DNA from: Hybos culiciformis
Taxonomy: Eukaryota; Arthropoda; Insecta; Diptera; Hybotidae
Direction: 5' to 3'
Assembly (NCBI GenBank): GCA_964007475.1
Contig: OZ023273.1
Location: 6,963,234-7,027,233 of the forward strand
Length of the DNA stretch: 64,000 bases
In this document: positions 49,701-61,897 of the stretch, one piece after another
Layout: every line of letters starts with the position of its first letter
Numbering within the stretch: the first letter of the stretch is position 1
Program-made: the position numbers and the translations under genes
The notes under the pieces: model-generated
Databases searched by the model: none
Seen by the model: only the letters and a program-made list of their open reading frames with translations
What the model was told of the DNA's origin: nothing

Positions 49701-51055
49701 CTTATAATTTTACCAAATTAAGATAAAATGAAAAGTTAAGGCTTAGTAGTATATAATATGAAAGCTTAGTATAATAATTCTTAAACATAATATAATATAA
49801 TATTTAAGAATAGTCCATTAGACAAATATGAAAATTTTTTATAGTTATTTCGTTATGTTAAAAATCTGAATTTATTCATTTTTATTTATCTTCAGTTGAT
49901 TGAAAAATAGTTCTTGCTTTAAGTGGATTTAAAACAAGGTAAATTGTTTGTGGCTCGAAAACTTTGAACATCAACTTTTTTCTGAACAAAAATAAAAGAC
50001 ATTTTTATAATAAATTATCTACTTACGGAGCAAAATAATTATATGAATTGAATGGCGAATAAAATACGTAGGTTACTTCAATATAATTATGTCACTTGAA
50101 AAAAAAAATTAATACAAATATAAAATGAAGTGAATATACTTGTATATAGTTTAAAGTATTAAAATACTTATAAGAAATAAAATTGGCATTTTTACGGAAA
50201 TGAAAATATACATCCTGTTAAGGAACATGTTAATAACATGTTTTTTAATTTTTGAATTTACACTAGACAACAAAAATTTTGAAAGATAATGCGCTAAAAA
50301 AAAAATTACCAAAAAAACATTTGACAAGTTCTTAACGTTTTTATTCAAATTTCCCAAACTTTGGAAAAGAATCTGATCTTGGTTGGTATTTAAAAAACTT
50401 ATTTTTAAGCTACATATTATAATACCAAAATATAGAACCGTTTCTCGAAATCACCACTATATAAATCAAAAATATTAATGTTGAATTTTAATGAATGAAT
50501 GTACATTTAAAAATTTGTGTTAGCTACTTTAATGCTATGTAAGGATGGATGTCATAGAGATAGATTTTGATATTTTATTCTGAACACTTACAACAAAATA
50601 CAAAATACGACATAAAAATATAAAATTTTACGAATTAAGTTATTTTTACTGTTGAACAGTGTTAGTGATATTTTTATGGGATAAAATGTAACTTTTATAT
50701 AGAGTTAAGTTTTTTTTTTTTTAATTGCTATTAAAAAGAATCCCCCAAGGATTTATCATAATACAATTAAGTTAATTAGGGAAACCTAACTGTATATATC
50801 TAACAGAACATGTTTCTAAAATTTATTCATAAAATACATGCATGTAAATAAAATATTTGTTAACATAATGCACGTACGCATTTATTTATATATCTAATAA
50901 TTAATATGTATGATGGTTGATAGCTTTAGGTCCGAAGAAATTCAATAGAATTAAGTAAATTTTGATATTGAAATGAAAAATCGTTCATGTTAGTTTTCGA
51001 TTTAAAAGTTTATCAAAAATGTACCTAGTTAGTTAATTAAAATAAATAATTTAGT
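40732..51055. other. AT-rich non-coding DNA
   Basis: About 10 kb with no gene, RNA gene or bounded mobile element that I can support. Simple sequence includes (TAT)n near 43790-43815, (AT)n near 45120-45136 and (TAA)n near 46633-46652. Near 47130-47175 the phrase ACATTTCTAAC is repeated. Short open frames are Phe/Lys/Ile-rich and have no protein-like features. Confidence 0.6.
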
Positions 51056-51541
51056 AAAGGTGTAAAAGGCATTGATTGAAGACATAATCATTATGCACTC
51101 CTCGTAATGTTACCATTTCGTTTTCCTTAAAACCGTATTTTCGCTTTTGAACAATTATTCTGATATAAAATTTAATTTTGATAACAGAAGATCAAAAGGA
51201 TTTAAATAATAATCAATTATTGTTATATTCTACTGGAATTTAATTTTTATTTTTTTTGCCTCAATTTGTACAGTTTTCTTAAGTATCATGTTCATCCTAA
51301 AGGTGTAAAAGGCATTGATTGAAGACATAATCATTATGCACTCCTCGTAATGTTACCATTTCGTTTTCCTTAAAACCGTATTTTCGCTTTTGAACAATTA
51401 TTCTGATATAAAATTTAATTTTGATAACAGAAGATCAAAAGGATTTAAATAATAATCAATTATTGTTATATTCTACTGGAATTTAATTTTTATTTTTTTT
51501 GCCTCAATTTGTACAGTTTTCTTAAGTATCATGTTCATCCT
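51056..51541 (+). repeat. perfect 243-bp tandem duplication
   Basis: Copy 1 (51056-51298) and copy 2 (51299-51541) both start AAAGGTGTAAAAGGCATTGA and end TATCATGTTCATCCT. I found no difference between them. There is no coding frame in the unit. It is either a very recent duplication or an assembly artefact. Confidence 0.92.
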
Positions 51542-54500
51542 ACTTAAGACCTAGATATAAATTTGTTTTGACAATCTTTTTTATATTAAATGATACACTC
51601 TGACAAGTATATTATTGTAACACTCTGAAAATGTAAAATACTATATATTCTTTACTTTCATCAATAATCAAAATAAAAAATAAGCTCGACACAAAATTAT
51701 ATATTTGAAATATTTTGTAATAAATTGTTTTTTTTTTAAATAAATTAGTTTAACAATAATGACGTCAATACCAAAATAATGTTTCAAGCATAAACAAAAC
51801 ACTGGAAGCGTATACTTAAAACCGTAATAAAACATATGAAAATTTTATTAGAATTAAATCAACAAAGTTTAAATATAATTCTTCTGTTCATACATTTAAT
51901 AGTAAGTGCGTATTTATATTATTATATTGTTTTTTTTTTGTAATTTCTGTCCAGAATGTACTTAATATTTTTATAATAATCCTGTCATTCAATTTAATTA
52001 ATATGACAAATTTCTTTATTTATACGTTAAATATATGCATTTTATATGCAATTCATAATAATTATTATAATATAATATGTATTACATTATAATATAACAT
52101 GTCATTTATAATTTATTTTCCAATAAAATGATAATAAATTTAATTAAAATAATATTGAAGATTTACTAAAATAATAACAGATCTTATCTTTTTATTTTTG
52201 CTATTAAATTAAATAGGTTTAATCCGAATTAATTTGTTTCAAAAGTAATCAATTAAATTAATTACTATTTAATTTTATATTTCAACTTATGTTACCTGAG
52301 GTGTAGAGATAAAATATTCGGATTAAAATTACATATTTAATATAATGTAATATACATACACATATTATATTTATTAATAATATTTTTGCAAACAAAAAAA
52401 GTCTATTATTATTAAGTCTTAATCTCGAAATTTTGTTTTTTAGCATTTTCAGAAAATTTTAGTATTGTAATATGTATCAATAATATGTATATAAAATAAC
52501 TTTATATACACAGAGAATATAATATAAGTAGTACGAAATCCTTTTTGTTTCATGCAAATGTAATTATAGTTATTATCATAATATCAATTTTGAAACAGAA
52601 AATTTGAAGAACTGTTTTTTATTATATATAGAAGATTCCTTGATAATTATTTCAAATGTTTGGTCTCTAATGTCAATTCAACTACTTCACATATAGTTTT
52701 ATTGCATCACAGAAATTTATTTTTTGTTTTTAAATCAACTTGTGGATTCCAGCAAACGTTTTCTCGATCAAGGCTTATAAGGACCAAAAATAATTTTGGT
52801 AATTTTTCGCGTTTATTCCAAATTTCCAAAAACAAATTTTAACATTGCTTGATTAAAAATCGAAAAATATAGATAAAAAGAAAACATAATTTCTAGAAAA
52901 TCTGGGATATTAGTAATGAAATTTAATTTTGAATAAAAGATCAGTGAGATATGAATGTTGATCTAAACCCAAAACGAAATTAGTATTTTTTTTTGTTATG
53001 ATTTTAAAAATAAAATTTTTCTGCATGATTTAATTCAGAATAACACCAAAATTATTATTTATTTATGGCTTTTTTATTTTTTATTTTATTTTTTTTCAAT
53101 TTTCATCTGATTTTCTTTTCGATATTTAAAATTAATTCTGTATATAAATTTTTTTTTTTTTATTTTATTTGAAAACGTCTTTAAGTGTTGTATAAAGAAT
53201 CTTTTACCAAATCTCTTTTAAGACATTTTCTCCCCATTTTCATAATATTATGTTTTTGTATATAAAAAAAATTGAATAAATTATATATAAATATATAATA
53301 CATGCATATATGCTAATGGAAAAGGTAATGTGTTCTTCTTATTGAATGAACTCGATGAGTTTTTTCTAAGGAGATTTTGCAACCAAAAATTACATATAAA
53401 CAAGTAGTATACGACATGTAGACAAGTTAAGAATTTATTTAAAATTTATTGAAAATCAACGGGCGTGATATTGATCAATAATGTTTGCATTTATAATGTG
53501 AATATTAAATAAATATTGACATTAAAAAAAAAAAAAGAGGAAAATGTTTATTTATTTGATTGTTGAGATATATATATATATATATATATGTGTACGCTCT
53601 TGATAAATTCATACTTATGCATAAGTTCATAATATTCATGTATTATGAATATACAGTACATAATACATAATTTTCATTTCAATTGTCGAATGTGTACATA
53701 ATTGTTAAAGTAAAAAAAGAAAACAAAGTCAGAAAGAAAATCAGTGATTTTATTTTTTTTTAAATATAAAATATAATTCAAAATGACTAAATAATGTAAT
53801 TTACTAAAGTGAACTTATTTAGATACATACATAAATATTCAAATAATTCATAAAATAAAGTCTAGAATAGATATTTTTTTCACTGAATTAAAAAAGATAG
53901 TCAATCCATGTGAAATTGCACAACATTTTAAAATTTTATATTTTTCAAGGGATTGATGTTTATTGATTTTAAGACCTCTGCTGAATTGAAATAAATCGTC
54001 CCTGGAAATGGAAAAATAAAAAAATAATCAAGCTGGACAAACTTTAAGTTACAAAGTTTTTAAACCACTGTATACTGAAAGTTTCTGTCAAAAAAATGTT
54101 AACATAATAGAAACTTTTTTACATTTCTAAAAATAAAATATTTTAATGGATATATTTAAAAATTATATTTAATTTCAATTTTCTTTTTTTTTTCAATTAT
54201 CATTACAAAAAGCGTTAATTTTGTTTTTTTAACATGCAATGTGAATAATTTAGTGTGAACGTTAAATTAACTGGAAAAGAAATATTTACGCCTTCTTAAC
54301 AAAAAAAAAAAAAGAAAAACATTAACGCTTTATGCCATTTACAACTAACATTTTCCACCTTTTTTTTATACACATATCTATAGGTATATTAACAGAATTT
54401 TTTTCGCAAAATTTGTTTTGGTGTGACATTTAAAACTTTATGTTTACCGAACAAAGGAAAAACCATTTAGCACGCCACAATGCGGTTAAAAGTTTTTCGC

Positions 54501-55175
54501 TTTTTTCGTTTTTCGTTTTTTTTTGCAAACTGAAAAGCTTGAAATATCTTAAAAAACCCTAAAAAAAAAAAAGTTTATTTCATTTTTAAAAGCGTAAAAA
54601 AAAAATTTGTATATTTTATATATTTCTATTGAAATAAATAAATAAAAAAAAAAAAAGTTTTTTTATTTTAAATGGTAAAAGCCTTTATTTATTATGAAGA
54701 AAGAAAAAAAATATCAAGTACCTACTTTTTCACTTGTTTTCTCCACAATAATTATTATTATTCCTATTTTCAAAACAATAAAAAAAATTTTTTTTTTTTT
54801 TTTTAGCATAAAAAAAATCATAAACCATACAAAAATGAAAACGCATAAGGTGTGAAAATTTTTTTATTTATTGTTTTTTTTTTCTACTCACTTTTGTTTT
54901 TTTGAAAATTGAAAATAAAAAAAAAATAGAATAAACTTCTTAAACTTTTTCATACAAACCATTTGAGCCTTTTGGAAATTATATAGACATATTTGTTTAC
55001 AGTTTACATTTTGTTTATATTGTGCGTTAACAAAATGTCCTAAAATATAAAATATGAATTTACAAATTTTCAATTTTTATTTTCGACAAATTTTAAAAAA
55101 GGATGAATTACAACAAAATCATAAAAAACATAGTGTTAGTAAAGATAATAAAAAAATCCATAATGTTATAGTAGA
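51542..55175. other. AT-rich non-coding DNA
   Basis: No gene recognised. A (TA)n tract lies at about 53568-53589, and several long A or T runs occur between 54300 and 54900. Confidence 0.6.
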
Positions 55176-55374
55176 AAATTTGTTATTACAACGAGTTGTG
55201 TATACACAAAAACACATAGACACGAGTCAATATATATCACGAGACCGTTAGGTCGAGTGATATAATATTGACAAGTGCCTATGTGTTTTTGTGTATATAC
55301 ACAACGAGCTGTATAACAAATTTTATTAACATGTTTTGTATACTGTTTTAATGTGCATCTGAAGGTAGTTGCAA
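55176..55374 (-). repeat. long-hairpin repeat family, copy B
   Basis: Inverted homologue of 23512-23712. The stem core (about 55197-55309) reads GTGTATACACAAAAACACAT on one arm and the complement on the other. Relative to copy A, ATACATTG has become ACACATAG on both arms, so base pairing is kept. The tip is GAGACCGTTAGGTCGAG. Flanking similarity reaches AAATTTGTTAT at one end and GGTAGTTGCAA at the other. The overlapping short open frames on both strands are products of the palindrome. Confidence 0.8.
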
Positions 55375-55851
55375 TCAATACATTTGTAATGCAAAAAATA
55401 AACAAAAGTTCAAAATGAAGTAAGTAAATACAATTTACTTAATATGGAGAATGTAAATAAAATTTACTTAATTAAATATATAATTACATGTGTATTGACA
55501 CATGTAATATACCATTTACCGAGCTAAATTTACGATTTTAAATACAACTTACCGATCACATGCACATTAAAATAAGTTTTTGTCTTCTACAACTCGTCTT
55601 CAAGCTTTAAGATGGCTCAGTTATGCTTGTATTTTTTTAAGTGTACGTGTACTTAATAAGTTAATATCTTATAATACAAAAATTTTTTTTAACAGCCAAT
55701 TTTTATATTATTAAGCCAATTAAATAAAATTGATTTCAAAAATAAAAAGCCTTAACATGTTTTATGTTGTATTGCATTTCAAATCTTCAAATCTGATTTC
55801 AAGCTAAGAAGTAAATATTATTCCACAGGAATCAATTTCGTATACATAATA

Positions 55852-56069
55852 TCATAGATTAAGAATACAGAAAGATTTATAGCTTCATACAACATTTTTT
55901 CAGCCTTTTTTGGTGTTTTTATGTGAGTGTGTTAGTAAAACTAAATAAAATTCTTTTCATAATTGATAATTATCACGTATTTTATTTTGTTTTACTAACA
56001 CATTCACATAAAAATACCAAAAATAATGTCGTATGAAGCTAACAATCTTTGTGTATTCTTAATCTATGA
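55852..56069. mobile_element. foldback MITE with about 100-bp arms
   Basis: Arms starting TCATAGATTAAGAATACA are reverse complements at high identity across about 100 bp, with an AT-rich centre near 55955-55975. TA flanks both ends (55850-55851 and 56070-56071), compatible with a Tc1/mariner-type element. The inner arms share TTTTTATGTGARTGTGTTAG. No coding capacity. Confidence 0.72.
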
Positions 56070-56071
56070 TA

Positions 56072-59000
56072 ATACTTATAGTTTTAAAAAACTTCAAACG
56101 AAAATTGATCTTCATTGATATTTTCATTGAAACAATTATAGAGAATTACTTTTCTGAATTGGAATAAATTCTAGATATTATATTTACAAATTTCCATAGA
56201 AATGATTTGTAATATTTTCGGTTCTTTCATTTTCAAGATTGTTTTAATACTCGTATACATTTTTTGTTAAAAAAGAATTATATGATTGTAATATGTAATT
56301 AATTATGCTGCCACCTACGTTTCATAATATTTTTTATTATTAAAACAAAAAAATTAATTGTTAATATGTACTGTGTAATTTTCAAACATCATTTTTTAAT
56401 TTGTTCATTATTCAAAATCATATTTTGAAAATTTCTTATGCCTTTACGATTATGTTCGGATATCTAAAGATTCTATACTTTTTAGATTTTCTTTTTGCGT
56501 TTTTTTTCTGGCTTAGAATCAAATAAAAGATAATCACAACAATATATATATGTTGGTATACTTTTACATATTACTGGAGTATTTAAGGGGTATATAAATA
56601 TTGTATACAAAATTTTTAGTTTTAATCTAATACTAATATGACTGGAACAAAAAACTAAGATTTCAGTTAACATTTTGTTTATTATTTATTTATATTTATA
56701 TTTATTACTTGTTTAGAGAATATGGAAATTGCAGAGACTATGAAAACTATATATGATACACATGTTGTAAGTATGAAAAGCTAATTACAAAATACGATTT
56801 GAATATAAATTTATGGTACTTTTGTTTACCTTTTCATATTTTCTTAAAATTAAAAAGAAATGAGGATTAAATAGGATTTTCATGTTATTTTAATTTTTTT
56901 TTGTATATATACATTTGCATACGTATTTTATTTTCAAAGAATTTTTCTTAAACCTACCTTCATTAATATATGCTTGTTCTTTAGTTTCATATCGTTCCTT
57001 AGGTATAAAATGCATATAAATAAAAATTAATATTCAGGACATTATTTCAAAAATGAAGAAAATAAGATATATCGTATTTTAAAGGCTTCCTTTTTCATCT
57101 TCCTTGATATTATCGAATTCTAACCACAACTATGTATCAATCCTAACAAATTTAATTTTTTGCGTCTAGTTCAAATCACAAATACAATCCTACAATTGGC
57201 AATTTCATGCGGAAGTCCACTAAAATATATAAAAAAAAATGTTTCCTTCTTTTAAAAATAGTTTGCACTTCAATCCAGTTAGAACTCCGGAAAATTAACA
57301 AAATCATTCGGGTAATTTAAAAGTTATAAACCTTTTAGGCAGACGGACAGATAATGGAAATAACGTATGTTTATATTTTCATTTTTGATCGGAAACAAGT
57401 TAATTATAGGTATAACCCATTTTAGTTCTAGTGTAATTTTAAAATTATAAAACTATATATATTATGAAACATAGGATGTAAGGCTTAAGATTCTCCAAAA
57501 TAAGTGCAACAAAATAAAAACAAACTTCTGCCTACAATACCATTTGAATAATTGAGAATGACGAGACGTCTACCAGCTCCAAAAAAAAAAATTTTTAAAT
57601 AAATCTATTCACCACATTTATTCTAAAGTTCATGTACAAAATTTGTATATTGATAAAATTTTTAATCCGCATATAAATGTTTAATATATAAATTTACATA
57701 TTTGGGATAACTATTATAAAATTCTTTGAGTTTAATCTTTCCTTTAATAATTGAATGCTTACAAATTCTTCGGTTTTTTTTTTTTTTTTTTTTTGAGAGC
57801 TTTATAATTCATTATTTATTATTTACGGATTGCATACTCCCTATGTCCTATGTACAAAAGCCTAACAATAATTTTTTTTTTTTAAATGAATGAAATTTAT
57901 TCTGTTTGATGAACATCAAAGAATAAAAATAACATATATGAATAATTTTGTATTTTTTTTTTTTGTATTTTGAAGATTATGATTTTTAATTAAAATGATA
58001 TTTAACTTAATGATGAACGACTTGTAAATGCAGTCAGAGAAAGCTTTTGTTATAAATTTTATTTTGTTTTCAATAATAACGAAAATCTTTACTTATACTC
58101 AAACTACAATTTTATTTTGCACTTATCCAGAGCCGCATTATGATTTTACACTCAAAGTGTGTTTCTTTAAAATTCTTTCAAAATACACATTCTGTGGGGA
58201 AATATTTGTTTGTAGTATGCTAGTATGAAATTTTTATCGATATTTAAAGGTTTCAGTTTCTGGCAGGAAAAAAGAGTTCCCTATACTCATAAAATACATT
58301 CGAAATTTTAAATCATATGATTACTATTCTGTTCAACCAACTACATATACTAAAACAAAGTATATAGTTTATAAAAGGTAGGTGAATTTGATTTAATATT
58401 ATTATTTAAATTTCTAGGACCAAAAATCACTTGCCAGCTTTAAAGAATATATTTTTTCGAAAAAAATAATAAAACAAAAATAAAAATTTTCTTTCAAATT
58501 TTTTAATTTGAAAATATACTTGAAGAATAATTATGGCAAAAAAAAAAATAATAAAATTAATGAAAGAAATTTATTATTCTAAAGGCTTGATTTTTCTATC
58601 CATTAATAAAAATTTTCATTTAAGATTAAAATGAAATGCTGTTAAAAATGAAGACAATAGAAAATTGCATTATAATAACTATATATTTTTATTAAATGAA
58701 TTAAATTCGGTTTTTTTTTCTTTTGTGGCATGTGAAAAATTTAAATTATTCTTTCTTTCTTTAATTTTTACTATATAGGTACATAAATCTCACTTTATAA
58801 GGGAGAGTAGATAGTAGAAATATAAATTCCTGTGTACCTATTTAAATGCGTAATATTTCACACAATTATGTGCAAGGTAAAGATTGGCGTACGGATGGAA
58901 AGAATTCGGTTAGCGAATCAGTTCTTAAACAATTTTTAACACACTTCATTCCATATGCAATAAACCTAATACTTTTGAAGTATAGTTGAGTAACTAAATC

Positions 59001-59107
59001 TTCTGAAATTCATTGGAATAATAATTTTACAATTCTCTTTTTCGGGGCTTAGACTATTTTAATGTCAAACTTTATGTTTGTTTGAATAGTAAAATATTTT
59101 TCGACAA
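56072..59107. other. AT-rich non-coding DNA
   Basis: No gene or bounded repeat recognised. A T run of over 20 bases lies near 57774-57794. Confidence 0.6.
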
Positions 59108-59109
59108 TA

Positions 59110-59368
59110 TCATCTGCTCAGAAATGAAACAACGTATGATATTTATACGTCGTTATTAAATAATAGCACTATTCGATTCCTCGTACTTGATTTTATAAGT
59201 ACAACTACTTTGCAATATTCTTAATGTTGATTAAAATATGTTTTTTAGATGAAAATTTTATGTTACTTGATATTTTTCCATACGTTTTTTTTAATTTTCA
59301 AATCTTTGAACTCAAATTACTCGAAACTATACTTTTCATCATACGTTGTTTCATTTCTGAGCAGACGA
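59110..59368 (+). mobile_element. Tc1/mariner-like MITE, copy 3 of 3
   Basis: A 259-bp member of the family at 6316 and 26223, flanked by TA (59108-59109 and 59369-59370). Ends are TCATCTGCTCAGAAATGAAA and the complement of TCGTCTGCTCAGAAATGAAA. Interior similarity to copy 2 is high along its whole length. Confidence 0.87.
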
Positions 59369-59652
59369 TATTATAGTCATAGTTATAACATTTATCGGAG
59401 GAAATAATTCTATGGTTCTAACGACTTCGGAGTTATTTTTTGTGCTGCATTTTTTTTATTCACTATAGTCCTATATCGATTTCCTAATACGTTTTTTTTC
59501 CGAGACTTGGGCTATTTCAATACATAACCGATAGCACATAACAGTAATCAATTATGGAATGTTTTGTTTTAGCTTGAATAAAATTTAAAATTTTCGAACT
59601 TGTTGAGTATACCGACAAGCTGAGTTAATTCTTTAATTTAACTCTTTGCTTA

Positions 59653-60188
59653 AGGTCGGTATTCAACTGAAGATAAAGTACAAGATACATTTTATCTTGA
59701 AAAGGAACATTATTGAGTGAGATAAAAATTGACACTAAATATATTTTGATAAAAACCACCTAAACAATTTTATTTATAATTTACTTACCTCCCAACTTTC
59801 ATTCATTTTATTAATTTTACCAATATTATTTTATTTTATTAAATTAAACTATTATTTTAATTTGAATATTTTTTACCAATTTCAATTTAGAAATTATTTT
59901 AGTTTTCTGATTTTTTGTTTGTTTTCTTCATACAACAAATGTCAAATTCTTTTTACACGATCTAATGTCAAAATTTAACTTGAAAAGAATGTTCAAAACA
60001 TTCCTTGCAAGACAAATTTTTGAAATAAAATTTATTTGAGTGAAAATATTTTCATACAATTTCTACTCAGATAAATTTCCATTTATCTTTAGTTGGGTAC
60101 CGATAAATTAAATTCACTCAGCTAAAATATATCTCAGATAAAATTTTATATGAAAAAGTTGATTTTATCTCCAGTTGAATACCGACCT
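59653..60188. mobile_element. PIF/Harbinger-like MITE
   Basis: A 536-bp element with terminal inverted repeats AGGTCGGTATTCAACTGAAG and the complement of AGGTCGGTATTCAACTGGAG. TTA flanks both ends (59650-59652 and 60189-60191), the PIF/Harbinger duplication. A third, diverged copy of the end motif lies inside near 60088-60110 (TTTAGTTGGGTACCGATAA). No transposase frame. Confidence 0.8.
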
Positions 60189-60191
60189 TTA

Positions 60192-61229
60192 TGTCTTAAA
60201 ATATGTTACAGGATGTTTATAATGTACCAAAACTATTATTGCGGAAGTCCAAAAAAGTGTTTTTTTTTTTTTTTACATAAATAAAATATGTTTAATGTGG
60301 GACAAGAGCATAATTTTTAATGAAGTTTATCGTTCAATGATGCACCTTAGGATATTTTGAAAATATAAAAATGCATATTATTTTACATAAAATGTATTAA
60401 CATTTTTTTTATTTTTATTTATTTTTTTTTTATATTGAAAAATATACAAAAAAAATAAATATTTTTTCTTAACTTTTCTAAAGAAATAATAAAAATTTAA
60501 ATGTGCATTGCTTTTATGTATAGAGAGAGCTAGCTCTAAGTTCAATTTTTATTGTTTCTTTTTTTTTTTTTTTGTTTTTTTTTGGGAAATTGTTGTAAGT
60601 GCAATGTTAAAAGTTTTCTGAATATATATAAAATATTTTTTATTGTTATGCTATATATATGTTGTTTTTTTTCTTGCCTTTGTTTTGACTACCTTTTTAA
60701 TATAAAATTAATGTACTTTATGTCTTTAGGGTATATATATGGAAAATTTGTACTTTGTTGAAAAATTGCAATAAAAAGAAGCATTTTATGAAATTATTCG
60801 AAAATAAGAATTTTGCAAATGTATAATATTGTTTAAAAAGTTTTAGATATCCATATGTCATAAAAAATTATAAATTATTGTATTATACACATATCTGTAT
60901 AACATCGAACAAAATCATCTTTTCATAGTAATATAACATAGGCTAAGAACTATTAGATGAATTTATAAAATTATGTATGGATTTTTTATTTCTAACTCTT
61001 AAATTTAAAATTATTGAATTCAGATGTAGAATACAGACTTTGGAAATCTATTATAGAAATTAAAACATATTGATCATTATATGATGTAGCATATTAATTC
61101 AATACACTTCTATGCTAAGCTTAGTTATTTGGGTTTTAATTCTTTCTATCGAATTTAAATAAATTATAGTTCTTATAAGAAATGATCAAAAAGTCAAAAT
61201 TCAAGAATTAAAAAACAAACTTTTAAAAG
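60192..61229. other. AT-rich non-coding DNA before the second retroelement
   Basis: Nothing recognised. A 69-codon Phe/Cys-rich open frame (60552-60761) starts in a T run and looks like chance. Confidence 0.6.
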
Positions 61230-61847
61230 TGTAGTGATATTGTTATCACTAACGTTAAAATAAAACTAAATTTATAAAAATTTTAATTATTTTTTGAACC
61301 CAAAAAATTTATATTTTAATAAGAATTACTGTAAATTATAATTAATTTGATTGGGCAACCAATCATATTAGGACATAGTAAACTATTTTATATTACATAA
61401 GAAAATTAATTATATAAACTAAATTGTATATAATATTTGTATATAGAATATAAGAATTTTAGTACATAAGATTTTGTATAAATAAGATTGAAATTAGAAA
61501 ATTAAATCAGATTCTTACCAAATCTCATCTTTCTATAAACGGCTTCCCTGAGCTATACAATACAGGTAAGATAGCTTTCCGAGCAATATAATACGGATAA
61601 CCGGCTGAATACAGCCAAAACGAAAGCGCGTCCCGCTCTAATAGGACATACGGCTGAATACAGCCTAGACAATAGGATCTCCATAATGACATGCTAGTGG
61701 TCATTATGGAATAGGGAATTCAATAGGCCTTAGAAGTCTTGGACAACATAGATGTCCAACCCATGATCCATCATAAGATGAATAACTATAAATAAGAAAG
61801 TCAATAAAAACTTTCCATTAAATAAAAACAAATTTTTTCCTTTTACA
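61230..61847 (+). repeat. 5' LTR of the second retroelement
   Basis: 618 bp from TGTAGTGATATTG to CCTTTTACA, judged from the inverted TGTA/TACA ends and the adjoining PBS. The part from about 61530 to 61760 is much richer in GC than the surroundings and carries three hairpins: GGCTGAATACAGCC (61603-61616, repeated at 61652-61665), CCATAATGAC/GTCATTATGG (61681-61709) and TTGGACA/TGTCCAA (61739-61759). A TATA box (TATAAATAAG, 61787) and AATAAA motifs (61803, 61821) follow. The second LTR copy is outside the window, so the boundaries are not confirmed by comparison. Confidence 0.75.
61652..61759 (+). promoter_or_regulatory. cluster of perfect hairpins upstream of the LTR TATA box
   Basis: GGCTG-AATA-CAGCC at 61652-61665, CCATAATGAC with its exact complement nine bases later (61681-61709), and TTGGACA with TGTCCAA seven bases later (61739-61759). 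All stems are perfect. The cluster ends about 28 bases before the TATA-like sequence at 61787, so it is a candidate binding region for host factors in the promoter. Confidence 0.5.
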
Positions 61848-61859
61848 TGGCGATCCTGC
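61848..61859 (+). promoter_or_regulatory. primer-binding site of the second retroelement
   Basis: TGGCGATCCTGC directly follows the LTR end. TGG is the complement of the tRNA CCA tail. The first six bases match the tRNA-Arg-type PBS of the 412/mdg1 group, but the remainder differs and the primer tRNA is not settled. Confidence 0.65.
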
Positions 61860-61897
61860 AAACCGCAAAATTTATAATATGATACAGAATTCAAGAC

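Noticed and set aside
55054..55405. Overlapping open frames of 65 and 79 codons on both strands
   Set aside because: They read through the long palindrome of the hairpin repeat, which gives similar sequences on both strands.
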